DNA from: Paracentrotus lividus
Lineage: Eukaryota; Echinodermata; Echinoidea; Camarodonta; Echinidae
Length of the DNA: 64,000 nucleotides
Assembly (NCBI GenBank): GCA_940671915.1
Contig: CALNVZ010000381.1
Location: 134,611 to 198,610 of the forward strand
Reading direction: 5' to 3'
Numbering within the stretch: the stretch's first letter is position 1; the number at the start of each line of letters is the position of its first letter. The notes under the pieces were generated by a model, which saw only the letters and a program-made list of their open reading frames with translations, did no database searches and was not told where the DNA came from. Shown in pieces: positions 45,766-58,090 of the stretch. Made by a program: the position numbers and the translations under genes.

Positions 45766-46188
45766 CAGCTATAGTAATCTGACATTTAATATTAAGGAAA
45801 CCTTGTAACATTTCTTACAATAAACTGAACACATACATGCTTGCTAAACTACCATTCCAACACTCCAATTAATGCTCCAAATTTTGTTGTCTGAAACAAA
45901 GGTGAAACAGAAATTCTTTTTGTCCATTTGAACAGGGCCCGGCATCCACTGACCAGCACCAGATCGACATTGCTCTATCAGTTTCTTGTTGAATGCCATG
46001 TTATATGACATGTTTTCATCAATAACTTTTACAAAAGCATATCTTCCCATGTATTCTGTTTAATTACTGCATAAGTTCTTTACACTGACTAGTCATACTA
46101 GGCCCACTAATCTAAACCTTCTAGCAATCTGTTTACATATTTATTCAAAGTTTTCTAGCGTATAGGCTACCATCAGGTTTTTTTTTTT

Positions 46189-46917
46189 ATGCCTCCGCCA
46201 CCGAAGGTGGTGCCGGAGGCATCATGTTTTCGGGTTGTCCGTCCGTCCGTACGTCCCGCTTGCTCGTTATCGCGATATCTCAAGAACCACTTGAGATATC
46301 AACTCTCAAACTTGGGATAGTATTGTACCACTATAAGAAGATGATCTGATTAGATTTTGGAGATGGAGGTCAAAGGTCAAGGTCACAGAGGTCAAAAATA
46401 GTGAAAATTCCATGTTTTGAGTTCGTTATCGCGATATCTCAAGACCCATTTGAGGTATGAGCTTCAAAAATTGGGGATAGGATGTACCACCATAGGAAGA
46501 TTATCTGATTAGATTTTGGAGTATGTAGGTCAAAGGTCAAGATCACGGAGGTCAATTAGTGAATTCTATGTATTGAGATTGTCATCGCGATATCTCAAGA
46601 ACCACTTGCGAAATCAACTTCAAACTTGGGGATAGTATGTACCACCATAAGAAGATGATCTGATTAGATTTTGGAGTATGTAGGTCAAAGGTCAAGGTCA
46701 CTGAGGTCAAATAGTGAAATTCTATGTTTGAGTTTGTCACTGCGATATCTCGGGACCAATTAAGATATGAACTTCAAATTTAAGGGTAGTATCTATCACC
46801 AGAGGATCTGATTAGGTCTGGGTCAAGGTCAAAGGTCAAGGTAAAAATGTCATTCTATAAAGCAAAATGAATAGATGAATGTGCGATATTTTTCTGATCT
46901 GGCAATGGCGGAGGCAT
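46189..46917. mobile_element. TIR element with four ~145-bp internal repeats (GCCTCCGCCA ends)
   Basis: ATGCCTCCGCCA at 46189 and TGGCGGAGGCAT ending at 46917 are perfect 12-bp inverted repeats. The left end continues as a hairpin (CACCGAAGGTGGTGCCGG). Inside, GCGATATCTCAAGAACCA, a GATGATCTGATTAGATTTTG block and GGTCAAAGGTCAAGGTCAC recur four times (near 46270, 46430, 46585 and 46740). Non-coding. Confidence 0.85.
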
Positions 46918-47025
46918 ATATTTCGACCGCCGCTCGTCGAGGATTCATCTTTTTTTTTTGGGGGGTAAAATCACTACTCATTTATTTGTTAGTGTTGTGA
47001 GAGAATTTGAGGCATGTACTGTATT

Positions 47026-48691
47026 TTAAACAAGAAATGTTTTCTTGTATACAAAAATATTGCCTGCATCACAGACAATGAGGTTACCAGAATGAGTGAT
47101 GGTGCTTGGGCTACTGTAGATACATGTAGATCCTGTTTGTTTGTATTCCACGATGCTCCTTGCCGGGATGTCACCATCACGTGACACTTGATCAACTGCG
47201 TAGATACCACGCTTTGCATCCCTGTATGTGATGTAGAGTATGTCTGTCAGTTTGTCAACGAGACACTGTGCAATATTCCACTCATCATGCTGTATGATAG
47301 TCTTCGCTTCCCCTGATCTTGAGATGACAGTGAAATCATTGTAACTTGTCCTCACAACGATATCACCTGATGACAAGGCTTGCATCCCCCATTCAACCTT
47401 TTTGCCCTGTATTGTAATAGTATTCACTATCTTACCATCAGCAGGGTTGATGACGTAGATATTGGACTGGTCGCGCTGAGCAGCAAGGATCATCCCATCC
47501 TTGTCAACATCAACGTATACCACATGGTTATATGATGTATTCCTTGGGATTGTGATGTCTCTAACCACCTTCCATTGTCTGTCACAGATAGTGATGCATC
47601 CATCCAGGCTGTCGCCCTTGCAGTCACTTCTACACTTGCCACACACTATTAATTCATTGTCTATTGGGACACATGATGTAAACCACATGTCACTCTCTCC
47701 CTTTAGGACTTTATTTGTGTGTCCATTGCTGATATTTGAAACATATAAGTCATTGTTCTCATCATCTCTAACACATGATTCATCATCACTGACCAAACCA
47801 CATAAAACTGGACGCTTAAGAGTTGATGGAAGAGGGAATGATTTGACAAGTTTCCATGTCCCATTAAAGCCATCGATTCTTCCGAACTGTTTCCCTCCTA
47901 TTTCACCCTCAACAAATTTTACTCTCTCCACTTCGCTCTGTATTCGTGCAAGATTATGCATCCATATTCTTATTAACATTCTCACTTACACTCTCATCAC
48001 GCCATGTAATTACTTGAGGAGCTTCATTCACTAATGTTTTGTCATCTTTTCCGATCCGTTCTATCTTTAAGTCCACATTAGTAATTGTGTCGATACTGTG
48101 CTGAGTTTTACTTGTCAGATCCCCCATCTTTTTCTCTACCGTCGTATCAATTTTCTTACTCTCGTTGAGATGTTTGGAATGGGTCTCCTTTATGGTTTGC
48201 TCTTCCTCTACTGCTTCTGCTATGCATGATGTGACTCGTCTCTCCCTTTCTTCATTGAGAATTCGAATTTTCTCATCCACCTCGTTGTTGATTTGAAGAA
48301 TGTCTTCCTGCTTTTTGGTCTCAACACGCTTGATTTTGCCCTCGTATGCGATGTTAATTTCAGCAATAACATTCTCGAGATGGTTACTCATAAACGTAGA
48401 ACATGATTGTATTTCAGCGCTCAGTCTCTTGAAGTGTTGCAAGAGTCGATCTAATTCCGATTGTTTTTCATCTAGCTTTGTTCTCATCTCCAAGATAACA
48501 TCTTCAATGTCCTGAAGCTGACATGGTTTATGTCCGTGATGTATGGTTGCACATTTGTGACATATAGGGATCTTGTGTTCTTTACAGTACATTGAAATTG
48601 GCTCATCGTGCTTATCACATGACCATGCCCTGTCATGTCCTTTTCTTGGTTTCAGGTTGATGCCGCTATCAGATGGAAATTTTGCCGCCAT
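47026..48691 (-). pseudogene. B-box/coiled-coil/propeller gene, copy D (one frameshift)
   Basis: Close paralogue of copy A over the whole length. The 5' frame (47954-48691, 245 codons) holds the start MAAKFPSDSG, the B-box with all eight zinc ligands at the same positions as copy A (C25, H28, C36, H39, C44, C47, H52, C57) and the coiled coil. The 3' frame (47026-47985) holds the propeller to the end NIFVYKKTFLV. At about 47955 the copy reads GATGCATAATCTTGC where copy A has GATGCATGTCTTGC. One base is inserted, creating a TAA and shifting the frame. Everything else is open, so it is either a very recent pseudogene or a functional gene with one sequencing error. Same strand as copies A and B. 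Confidence 0.85.
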
Positions 48692-48925
48692 GTTGAATTC
48701 TGATAGGAGATTTACCTGTATTGTTGGTAATTAATGAAAAGGTATAACTTTGAGAGAATAAGATATACATGTACATGTAAAGACAGAGAGAAAGAAAGTT
48801 ATGATGATGATTCAAATCAAAATGTAAAAATTAGGTTGTAACTTATTAGGATTTAATCACTATAGATTTGCCTGACATGCATTGGAAAGGGATTGATCAT
48901 TTATTCTGTGTCCGTGTAAAATTAA
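48692..48925 (-). promoter_or_regulatory. Upstream block shared with copy A, cut by the Helitron-like unit
   Basis: Nearly identical to 33699-33926. The similarity ends exactly after TGTAAAATTAA, where the Helitron-like sequence begins. Confidence 0.6.
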
Positions 48926-51900
48926 TCTATATAATAAAAGCCGAAGCCGAAGGACAAGAAAACGGAGAGCGGCCACTGCCCGAAAACGGGTAGTACCCGT
49001 TCTCGCGTGTTGTGCGCTCGTCTTGTGCGGCGTCGTGCGCCAGCGAGACCCTACAACACAATGGCTTCCATCGTATCCTACTGCAATGAACGCGTGAATC
49101 TAACGCTTTCCCCTCTAATTCTTGGTATCGAGGTTCGGTGCGGAATGTTTGTCGCCGTCCGTTTGTTTTTTTAGTTCAACACTTTTGCTCAACAAATCAC
49201 TAACAAAAAAAGCAAGTGCACGTAACATTCAGACGTCATGAAATAGGACCGTTTGGATGCCAATCTCGCCATTTCGATGAAAAATGCCACGGATTCTGCC
49301 GATCGATCGCATAATCTATGGTGTCTTTAAGAATAGCAAAAACAACGTAATCACAGCAAAAAAAAAACAACAACAAAGAGAGAGAGACAGAGACAGAGAC
49401 AGACAGAAAGGGCGGCCCGTCATAAAAAAAAAATAATAAAAAATATACGTGTTATATAGAAGTGAGAGAAGATACCATATAACAAAATAGTAAGGGAGGA
49501 TGGACAGCGGAAATTGATATAGCAAAATCAAACCACTAAAATTATATTTTTAAAAGATATAGGCCCATATTACGTTTACGGTTACGAAGTAAATCATAAA
49601 CTAATTATCTCATATACCTTCTCAGCTCTTAACTTGATTCGGGTCTTATTAATGTTAAGCGATTTTCTTGGGTTTTGTTTTTGATTATTTCGTCAGGAAA
49701 GGCTGCATGCTTCAAGAAAATGTTTTAATAAAAATATTTTATACCTGGACACATCCTTGAAAAGGAACGTCTTCCAATTAACCGAATAAGGTGAGTAAAA
49801 TTATATAGGTGGCCAAATCCGGAAAGAAAAAGAAAAACGAAAATAAAACAATGTATAAAAAAGAGGACGGAACGAGAAAAGATAAAAAAAAAAAAAGAAG
49901 TGCTCTATATTAGTATTGAATCAATTCGTTGATCACACTCTAAAAAATGCAGTAAAATCTTACCCAATATTGAGCAAAAAAGGTAAACTCGCCAGCGGCT
50001 GAAGGTTGAGTAAAAAATATACTTGCATGCGGCTTGAGATAATGTTACTGGAGTAAAAAATATTACTCAATGCCGATTGAGTTAAATGTTACTCAGGGAA
50101 AAGAGTACACTTTTAATCATCTATGTTATTCATTCCTAACCTAGCTTCGAAAGGACGTAAACCATTAACCATTAGTTTACTCATTTTCTTGCGAGTTACC
50201 TTTTGACTCTGTTAAGACGTAAACAAAATTTACTCCGTTGGAGTAAAGCATTAGTCTTACTCCGTTGGGACGTAAGCATTAGTTTATTCATTTTTCTTTT
50301 GCGAGTTACCTTTTTTTTTTGAGTGCAGCAGAGGTGAGCTGGAAATGTTTGTTTTAGTCTTTTGTTTTTTTGTTTTTTGTGTGTTTGTTTTGTTTTTTTG
50401 TTGTTTTTTGTTGTTGTTGTTGTTGTGTTTTTTTTGGGTGGGGGGGTATGCATTGATTATTAATTCGAATGCAATGTTAGCCAAAATCTGTAAGCGAAAA
50501 GAAGTCTAATCGTATAATAAAATGTATAAGAACGAACTTGAAATTAATCTCTCGGAGGGAAAGATGGAGAAAAAAAGAGCAGAGAAAAGAGAGAGAAAGA
50601 AGCGGAAAAGAATAATAAACAATCTTATGGTGGGACGGTTGTCAACGTATCGAAACATTTGCTACATGTAATATAATACCACGGTTATTTCCTCTTTTAT
50701 TGATAATCATTATTTTAAACATCAGCAGCAATTAAAAATGCAAAAATGAGTCGTGGTGAAAGGCGCGTTTTTTTTTAATGTGCCGGAAGAAATTAAAAAA
50801 AAAAAGGCCGCGCTCATTAAAAAAATAGTACACCCTCCCAACCAGAAGTGAGAGAGAAAAGGGGCCGTCTTATAAAAGATAATAATAACAAAATCATGTT
50901 TTATGGAGGAGGTGGGAGGATGCGCAGAGAGATATATAAACTAAAACAATAAGATAGCCGGAAAATTAAAAGAGAAACCGAAATTATTAAATTTATGATT
51001 ATTTTCAAAATAAATATAATTTAAGAGAAATCAAAATATTAAATTATGATATTTCAAAATAATATAATTTCTAATAATGATTGAATAATCAAATAATATT
51101 CAAAAATGAAATAATATTCGTTATATGCATGGAAAATAAAAAAAAAAAATATGCGAAAATTCGTTACTACAATAGCCCCCAAAGAACATGAACTTCTCAG
51201 AGTTGTTTTACCTATTAACAGTTCAGGTTAGGGCTCCAATACTCCATCGACCCATTCAGGATGTCATGAAATAATACAGTTTGATTAAACATGAAAGAAA
51301 AAAAAATGAAAAAACAAAAATAAAAAACAAACAAACAAACATGTTATAGAGGAGGGAGAGGAGGAACGGAAGAGAGAGAGGAGAAGAGAGAGAGATAAAG
51401 TAAAATATTAATTGGGAGTATAGGACAGCCGGTGAAATAGAAAGACTAAACCAAACACTAAAAAATATGGATATTTCAATTGAATATATATACGTTAACG
51501 GAAAAAGCAAATAGAAACTAAGGGAAATTTATGTTCTGCCAATGGACCAGAACAAGAGAGCAAAAAACTGTATTTCGAAGCAGCAATTAAAGCAGCTTAC
51601 ATGTCACTTACACGATTTAATCCATGCAGATATCATTGCCACATGTCTAATAATACCTCTTAGTCTAACTTACATCTCCAGTCTAACTGGATTCGGTTTT
51701 TTTTTTGGGGGGGAGGGGCGAGGTGTGATTGATATTGGTGTATGGGCCACACTTGAAGGATAATTTTTTTGATAAGGCATTCAATCTAATTATTATAAGT
51801 TCTGCTAAAGGTAATGTCTCAATTAAATGATATAAGATAACAAAAATATTAAGGGGAAAATCGGAAAGGAAAAGAAAACAGAAGTAGAACTATAAAAGCT

Positions 51901-52373
51901 AACATTGCCGCCGTATTGGTCTGTGGGGGCTTAAGGGGGCACCAAATTTACCTAGCGGGCGCAAACTGACACTGAAGGGGACACCAAATTGTCGAAAAGC
52001 CAAATAAATAATAAATTAAAAATAGGGGGAAAAATAAATTAACACCCCCTATTGTCTGATATTGTGGACCTTCTTTCTTAGAGCCTGAATGCCGATTTTT
52101 TTTTTTTTTTTTTTTTTAACAAATTAGCAGAAATTATAGGGAAGGCAACGTTCAGGAGGGAGCAAAGGGCGAAAGGTAATAACATCTCATGGCTGGATGT
52201 TGACATATATCGAAATATGGTTTATTATTATTGATAACATTTCAACGTTTGTTCATTTGTTTGTTTGTTTGGTTTTTTTTTTAACGTAGAAATTCAAATT
52301 TCTAATAATGTAAACCAAACCATATAAATTAAAATCACTGTGCCTCCCCCCTGTGCCTGCTTACGGGCACTGA
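48926..52373 (+). mobile_element. Helitron-like non-autonomous unit 1
   Basis: It starts TCTATATAATAAAAGCCGAA, a sequence very like known Helitron 5' ends, directly after an A. The start coincides with the break in similarity between the upstream regions of B-box copies D and A. The proposed 3' end has a small hairpin (GTGCCT, loop GCTTAC, GGGCAC) followed by CTGA and then T, fitting the CTRR rule. No Rep/helicase frame exists in 3.4 kb. The interior is AT-rich and includes a nested TIR element, purine tracts and poly(T). Family assignment rests on the termini only. Confidence 0.5.
49936..50325. mobile_element. MITE with CACTCTAAAAAA ends nested in unit 1
   Basis: CACTCTAAAAAA at the left and a T10 run plus GAGTG at the right are inverted. 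The interior repeats GAGTAAA/TTTACTC words in both orientations (TTACTCCGTTGGAGTAA). Confidence 0.7.
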
Positions 52374-52378
52374 TGCTG

Positions 52379-55300
52379 TCTATATATTAAAAGCCGAACC
52401 GAAGGACAAGGAAAACGGGAGTGCCACTTGCCCGAAAACGCGGTAGTACCCTTTGCTCGCGGTATGCGCAGCGAGACCCTACCGGTCCATCGTATCCGCT
52501 ACTTCCAAGAACGCGTCGAAATCTTAACGCTTTCCACCTCTATATTCCTTTGGGTATCGAGGTTCGTGCGAATGTTTGTTCGCACCGTCGTTGTTTTTTA
52601 GTGTCAACACTTTTGTCTCAACAATCACTTTAACAAAAAAAGCAGATGCAACGTAACATTCAGACGTCATAAAATGGACCCGTTTGGATGCAAATCTCGC
52701 CGATTTTCGATGTAAAAATCTCCACACGGAATTTCTGCCGATCGGACGCCTATAATCTATGGTGTCCTTAAGAAAGGCAAAAAAAAAACAACGGGTTAAT
52801 CACAGCAAAAAAAGAAAGAAAAAAAACAAAAAAAAAACAAACAACATAACACAACAAACAACAACGACAACAAAGAGAGAGAGACAGCAGACAGAGACAG
52901 ACCAGAAAGGGCGTCATAAAAAAAATAATAGAAAATATACGTGTTATTTATAGAAGTGAGAGAGAGAACATATATAACAAAATAGTAAGGTGGATCGATG
53001 GACAGACGGGAAATTGACTATAGAAATCAAACCAGCTAAAATTATAATTTTAAAATAATTATAGGCCCATATTACGTTATCGCGTTACGAAGCCTAAACA
53101 TAAAACTAATTATCTCATATACCGCTCAGTCTAACTTGATTCGGTCTTTTTTAATTGTTAAGTATTTTCTTGGCGTTCTTGTTTTTGATATTTTCGTTCA
53201 GGGAAAGGCTGCATGCTTCAAGAAATAATGTTTATAATGAATATTTTGACCTGAGATACATCCTGAAAGGAACGTCTCAATTAAACCGATATAAGGGGTT
53301 AAAATATTATAGGGCCAAATCCGGAAAAAAGGAAAAAGAAAAATCGGGAAAATAAAACAAGTATAGAAATAGGATGCAACAGAAAAGATAAAAAAAAAAA
53401 AATGGTGCTCTATATTTATATATTAATAATTCATTGATCACACTCTAAAAAAAATGAAGTAAAAACTCTTACCCCCAATATTGGCCCCCAAATGGCTAAC
53501 TTCGCGTGCAAATTGAGTAAAAATATTACTCATGCGGCTGAGATAAATACGTTACTGAGTAAAAAAAATATTAACTCATGCGGATTGAGCTAAATTGTAC
53601 TCAGAAAAGAGATTTAATCATCTATGTATCATTCCTAATCCTTAGCTTCGAAGGAGCTAAACCATTAACCATTAGTTTACTCATTTTTCTTGCGAGTTAC
53701 CTTTTGACTCTGTTAAGACGTAAACAAAATTTACTCCGTTGACGGAGTAAAGATTAGATTTACTCCGTTGGAGTAAAGCTTAGTTTATTCATTTCTTGCG
53801 AGTTACCCTTATTTTTTCTTTAGAGTGCCAGCAGAGGTAGCTCAAATGTTTTTGTTTTGTATTTGTTTTGTTATTGTTTTGTGGTGTATTGTTTTGTTTT
53901 TGTTTTGTTTTTGTTTTGTTTGTTTTTTGGTTTTTTTGGGGCGGGCGTTTATGGATGATATTTAATTTCCGAATGCCCAAAAAAAAATGTAGCCAAATAC
54001 CTTTCCTCGGCGTGAGTGCTGTGGTGTAAAAGGAGAAAGATACTACTCTTCCAACGCTGTATTCCATATAAAAATGAATTGAAGCACGAACTGAAAATAC
54101 TGAAACTCTTGTGTCGGAGGGGGCACATTGAAGGATGAGAATGGAAATATTCCTACGGAGACATTGTGAATCAAACATCAAGATGGAACAGTATTTGTGA
54201 AAAGTTATATGCTCACAAGAAGACGAAGCTGAGGAAACTGATTTAAACCAACATTGAAAGACAACAATATTGTGTGGACAATGAGCCTGCCTATCTTAAT
54301 CAGTTGAAGTCATTCATGCAATGAAGAAATGAAAAAATGGAAAATTCCAAGGGATGGGTAGGGATAAGCATAATATTCAAAAGAGAACTGAAGGAGAGGA
54401 ACTACTGAGAATGAGGAAGGTGAGATACGAAGGAGAACAGGTGTTTGAAATCATTCAAGACTCGATGCAAGGCGAAAGATCTGGAAGGCTTAGCTCCGAA
54501 AAGGAAGGAATTAATGGCCAGCTGATTGAAAACCAAAAGAATCTGGCAGTTGTTCTTACCCCTTGTCCGAAAAGGGAGATACACGTTGAATGTTTTAAAT
54601 GGTGGCTAACAATTCAGCAGGGTAGAATCTCATCTCATGGTGAGCATTTCTTATACCGAGCAAGTAATTATAATTACTCTTGGCTTTAATGTGATAAGTC
54701 GAGAGAATTAAGAGCATCATCTCAAGAGTAACACAAGAAAATTACCACCAGACAGGGCTTATTGGCGGCTATTCTTTTATTAGGAGGGGCAGTTAACGGA
54801 TAACCAGATAATTTCAATAATAAGCCAACATGTGAACCTATGGCAAAGCATGGAATTCCAACATCGCTATTCTTGCTTCATTGACTACTCAAGCTTCGAT
54901 TGCGTGCACAGCCCAACTTTTTAACAATACATATGACAGCATTATAGATGCAGCGGTTCAGTTAAATAGGAGAGCAGCAGAAATGGTCGTGGTCTCTCTT
55001 TTCAACTTATATAATAATGCTGTAATAATTCCGGCGGATTAACTATTGATAATGACTTTCATTATAAGATAAAAAAGAAACGACGCGGTGAGAACCTGAA
55101 ATTAAAAAAGATGATGACAACACCTCCCAGTGAATGTTTGAAATTGGACAAGGCCAACCCAGATGAGCTAGAGAAAGCAGGGGCGGCTCCCTCATATAAA
55201 ATAATTAAATTAATTTTAAAAATCCCATGTTATGAGAGCGCAGGGTGAGGAGCGGGATTGGCCCGGTTCCCATCGCCAAAGGCTGGGCTATATGCATTTC

Positions 55301-58090
55301 ACCGTGTAAACCTATATTTATACAAAACAACCTATAAGTACATCTCGCCGAAAAGGATAGCGGGAAAAATATCAAAATGAGAGGAGAATAAAGAATTATT
55401 GCATTTAGCTTTTGAATTGGGAAGCTGTCAATTTCAAAGGTAATAGATAGTAATTCTTATTAATATTTTAAAGGGATAGAAATCAAGGAATATTAAAATT
55501 GAATAAAGGATATATTCCAATAACTAGGATATATTTTGCTGATTATCATCTTATTCTTATTTGCAGATCGAATAATGATTTTACAAGTCAAATAAAAGAA
55601 TCTCTTCAGCCAAATCTGTCAAAATTGACATGAAATTATGTTCACAGGTGACGTATAGCGATGAGAGGAAGTAATAAATAAAAGAGAACTATAATCTGGT
55701 GGAACATACGGGAATCGTTCCTTTCATTAGCACAAACCTACAAGAGCCGTCCCAATGATTAGAGGCGAGAGGTGCATATAAGCAAACCACATCTTCAGAG
55801 GTAGTGACGGTGGATGGAAAAAAGATTATGCTTTACATGGATTAAACAAAGTATTCGAGTTGTAAGTCTTTATCTAACCATTCCTATGTAAGCTCTTCCA
55901 CATATCACCCATTTCATATAGCAACCAAGGGTGTTTTAGGCGAAGTGAAAGAATATTTCAGGATAACGTCTGGATAGTGAAAAGGAGAATAGCCATAGAA
56001 GACAAGAATAGAAAAACCCTCCCTCACATAGTAAACTCCTCTTAAAAAGACACCAAACACAGACCTAATAATGGGTAAGAGGAGGGTGGAAAGGGGAGGA
56101 ACCGGCGGGCAAAGGAACAGGAGGAGAAGATATCGAGGAAGAAACGTAACAGAGGGATACAGGCATATTATGCAAACGCTTGTTTTCCCCAATTGCCATC
56201 TGTAGGATGTGCAGAACATGCGTCGGTGATCGGGAGGAGCAGAAGAGCATTATGAAGGTTAACTAGATAGGAGTGTGAAAAAATAGGGGGCATCTACAGG
56301 GCGTCTTGAGATTGTTAGTATGTGTTTGGCGGAGGATTGCTGAGAATATCCTGGACGGGCATTAGACAATTCATGAATACAGGTACTATTTTTAGGTATA
56401 ACAAACCGAATCGGTAGAAATTAGAAGGGCCCAATAAAACACAACGACCGGTAGAACGCTATAACTAAGATAAAATTTTAGATCTGTACTTGATTACAAA
56501 AGTTTTTTGGATAAATTGCTGAATATTTTGAATTTACTTAATATTATATGTACCGAGTATCGATACGCGGGCCAGGAAAGCCGACAATTTCATAAGACTA
56601 AATACAAATGGAGAAAAGATAATTATGCAAGGTGGCAATAGAAAAAAGTAATTTCGGTATTAGCGATCATATATAACGAGCACGACAGAAACTTTGAGGA
56701 CCCAGAACAAGAGGAGGGCCCAAAAACGGATGGACTAATGATCGCAATTAAACAAACAAATATTTAAACAGGACACTCTCCCTAGTGCAGCTCATCGCCT
56801 AGGGAGGGCACTCTAAAACACAGTGTCACTTAGCACTTGGCAGAATATGCTATAACTCCATGACTACGAAACAGTATCATAGCACATGCGTCACAAAGTG
56901 TAATATATACCTCTTAGTCTTAACTTACCTTTCTCAGTTTCTAACTGGATGTGTTTTAGGACGACGTTGGGGGGCGGGCAGCGAGGGCGGGTGGCTCAGA
57001 CAATTTACTCTGGATATATATGACGGCGTCGATCGGTCGATCGATTGGCAGCTACGTCAACTAATTTCCCGTCACATCTGTGCAGAGCGATATATCTCAC
57101 TGCGTTCTAGGTAGTTCTTGGTGATTTAACATGTGTGTCTCTAGATTTTATATATACAGCACCGAGATTCACTGAATGATAGTGCAGTTACCCTTATAGA
57201 TATCATTTAGTACAGGTACACTGTTTACATCTGTTTACGAACTTGTATAAGTTTCTGCATAAAAGGAACATGTCGCTCCAGCATAAACTTCCGAAGACAC
57301 TTAGATAACAAATATTATTTTAGGGAGAAAAATACGAAAGCGAAGAATAAAAGCAGAAGTAGCAACATAAGATAACATGCGCATATTTTTGTGGTGCGGG
57401 GCTTAAGCGGGACGGACAAATTTACCCTTTTTAGCGGGGGCCAGCTAACTAGACCTGAAGGGGACAACCAAATTTTGCGTTCGGAAAAGCCAAATAGAGG
57501 TATTCAGAAACAGTAGCATATAATATACACAAGTAGGAGTGTTTGAAACATTGTTAAAAATTTTCGTATACTCAGGCTTCAAGTCTCAATCCTCAAACGT
57601 AGTGACAACGTTCACTTAAACTGGTATATGTTTGACTTACTCTTATGTGACCTTCCTCGTATACCTGGAGACTAGAGCGTACACGAACGTCTGAATGCGA
57701 TTTTTTTTTTTTTTTTTAAACAATTTTTAGGGATAATTATTAGGAGGAACGATTAGGAGGGCAGCAAGAAGATAGCAACTAACTTTGCTTATAACTTATA
57801 GCCTAGTCGCCTATAAGTCGCCTTGTGTAACTAAGTAGATTGACCCGTATATTGAGTAATCACGTTGGCATACGAAAACGATGGTTTAATAGAATTATTA
57901 TGATAACATTTCAATACGCTTATGTATTTTGTTTGGTTTGTTTTTGAAAGGTTTTTTTTTAACGTCAGGAAATTCAAAACGAGCAATTTTACTTCTTCTT
58001 TACTTGGTACTGACAAACCATATAAAAATAAAATTCATTTTTTGCCCTTTCCCCCCTTGGTGGCGTATACAACGTCATTAGCGCGGGCCC
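52379..58090 (+). mobile_element. Helitron-like unit 2 (noisy, expanded second copy)
   Basis: Starts TCTATATATTAAAAGCCGAA only five bases after the end of unit 1 and follows it with many small indels. Matching landmarks are GCGAGACCCTAC, AACGCGT, GGCGTCATAAAAAA, the nested MITE, ACTGGAT near 56947, AGGGGACA near 57459, and the T-run near 57700. An extra ~1.7 kb of unrecognised sequence lies between about 54150 and 56850, including a 111-codon frame at 54354-54689 with no known domain. The 3' end is not clear. Confidence 0.45.
53441..53827. mobile_element. MITE with CACTCTAAAAAA ends nested in unit 2
   Basis: Same element, orientation and relative position as 49936-50325, ending TTTAGAGTG. 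It was therefore in the unit before the unit duplicated. Confidence 0.7.

Larger units (their letters stand above)
45121..46188. other. Intergenic, no intact gene
   Basis: AT-rich. It contains a (TTA)n tract at 45615-45649 and the short B-box gene relic at 45688-45765. The 68-codon minus-strand frame at 45844-46050 has no recognisable domain. The missing 5' half of B-box copy B is not here. Confidence 0.5.

Noticed and set aside
54354..54689. 111-codon plus-strand frame
   Set aside because: Charged composition but no recognisable family; lies in the low-accuracy region, so a coding call would be unsupported.
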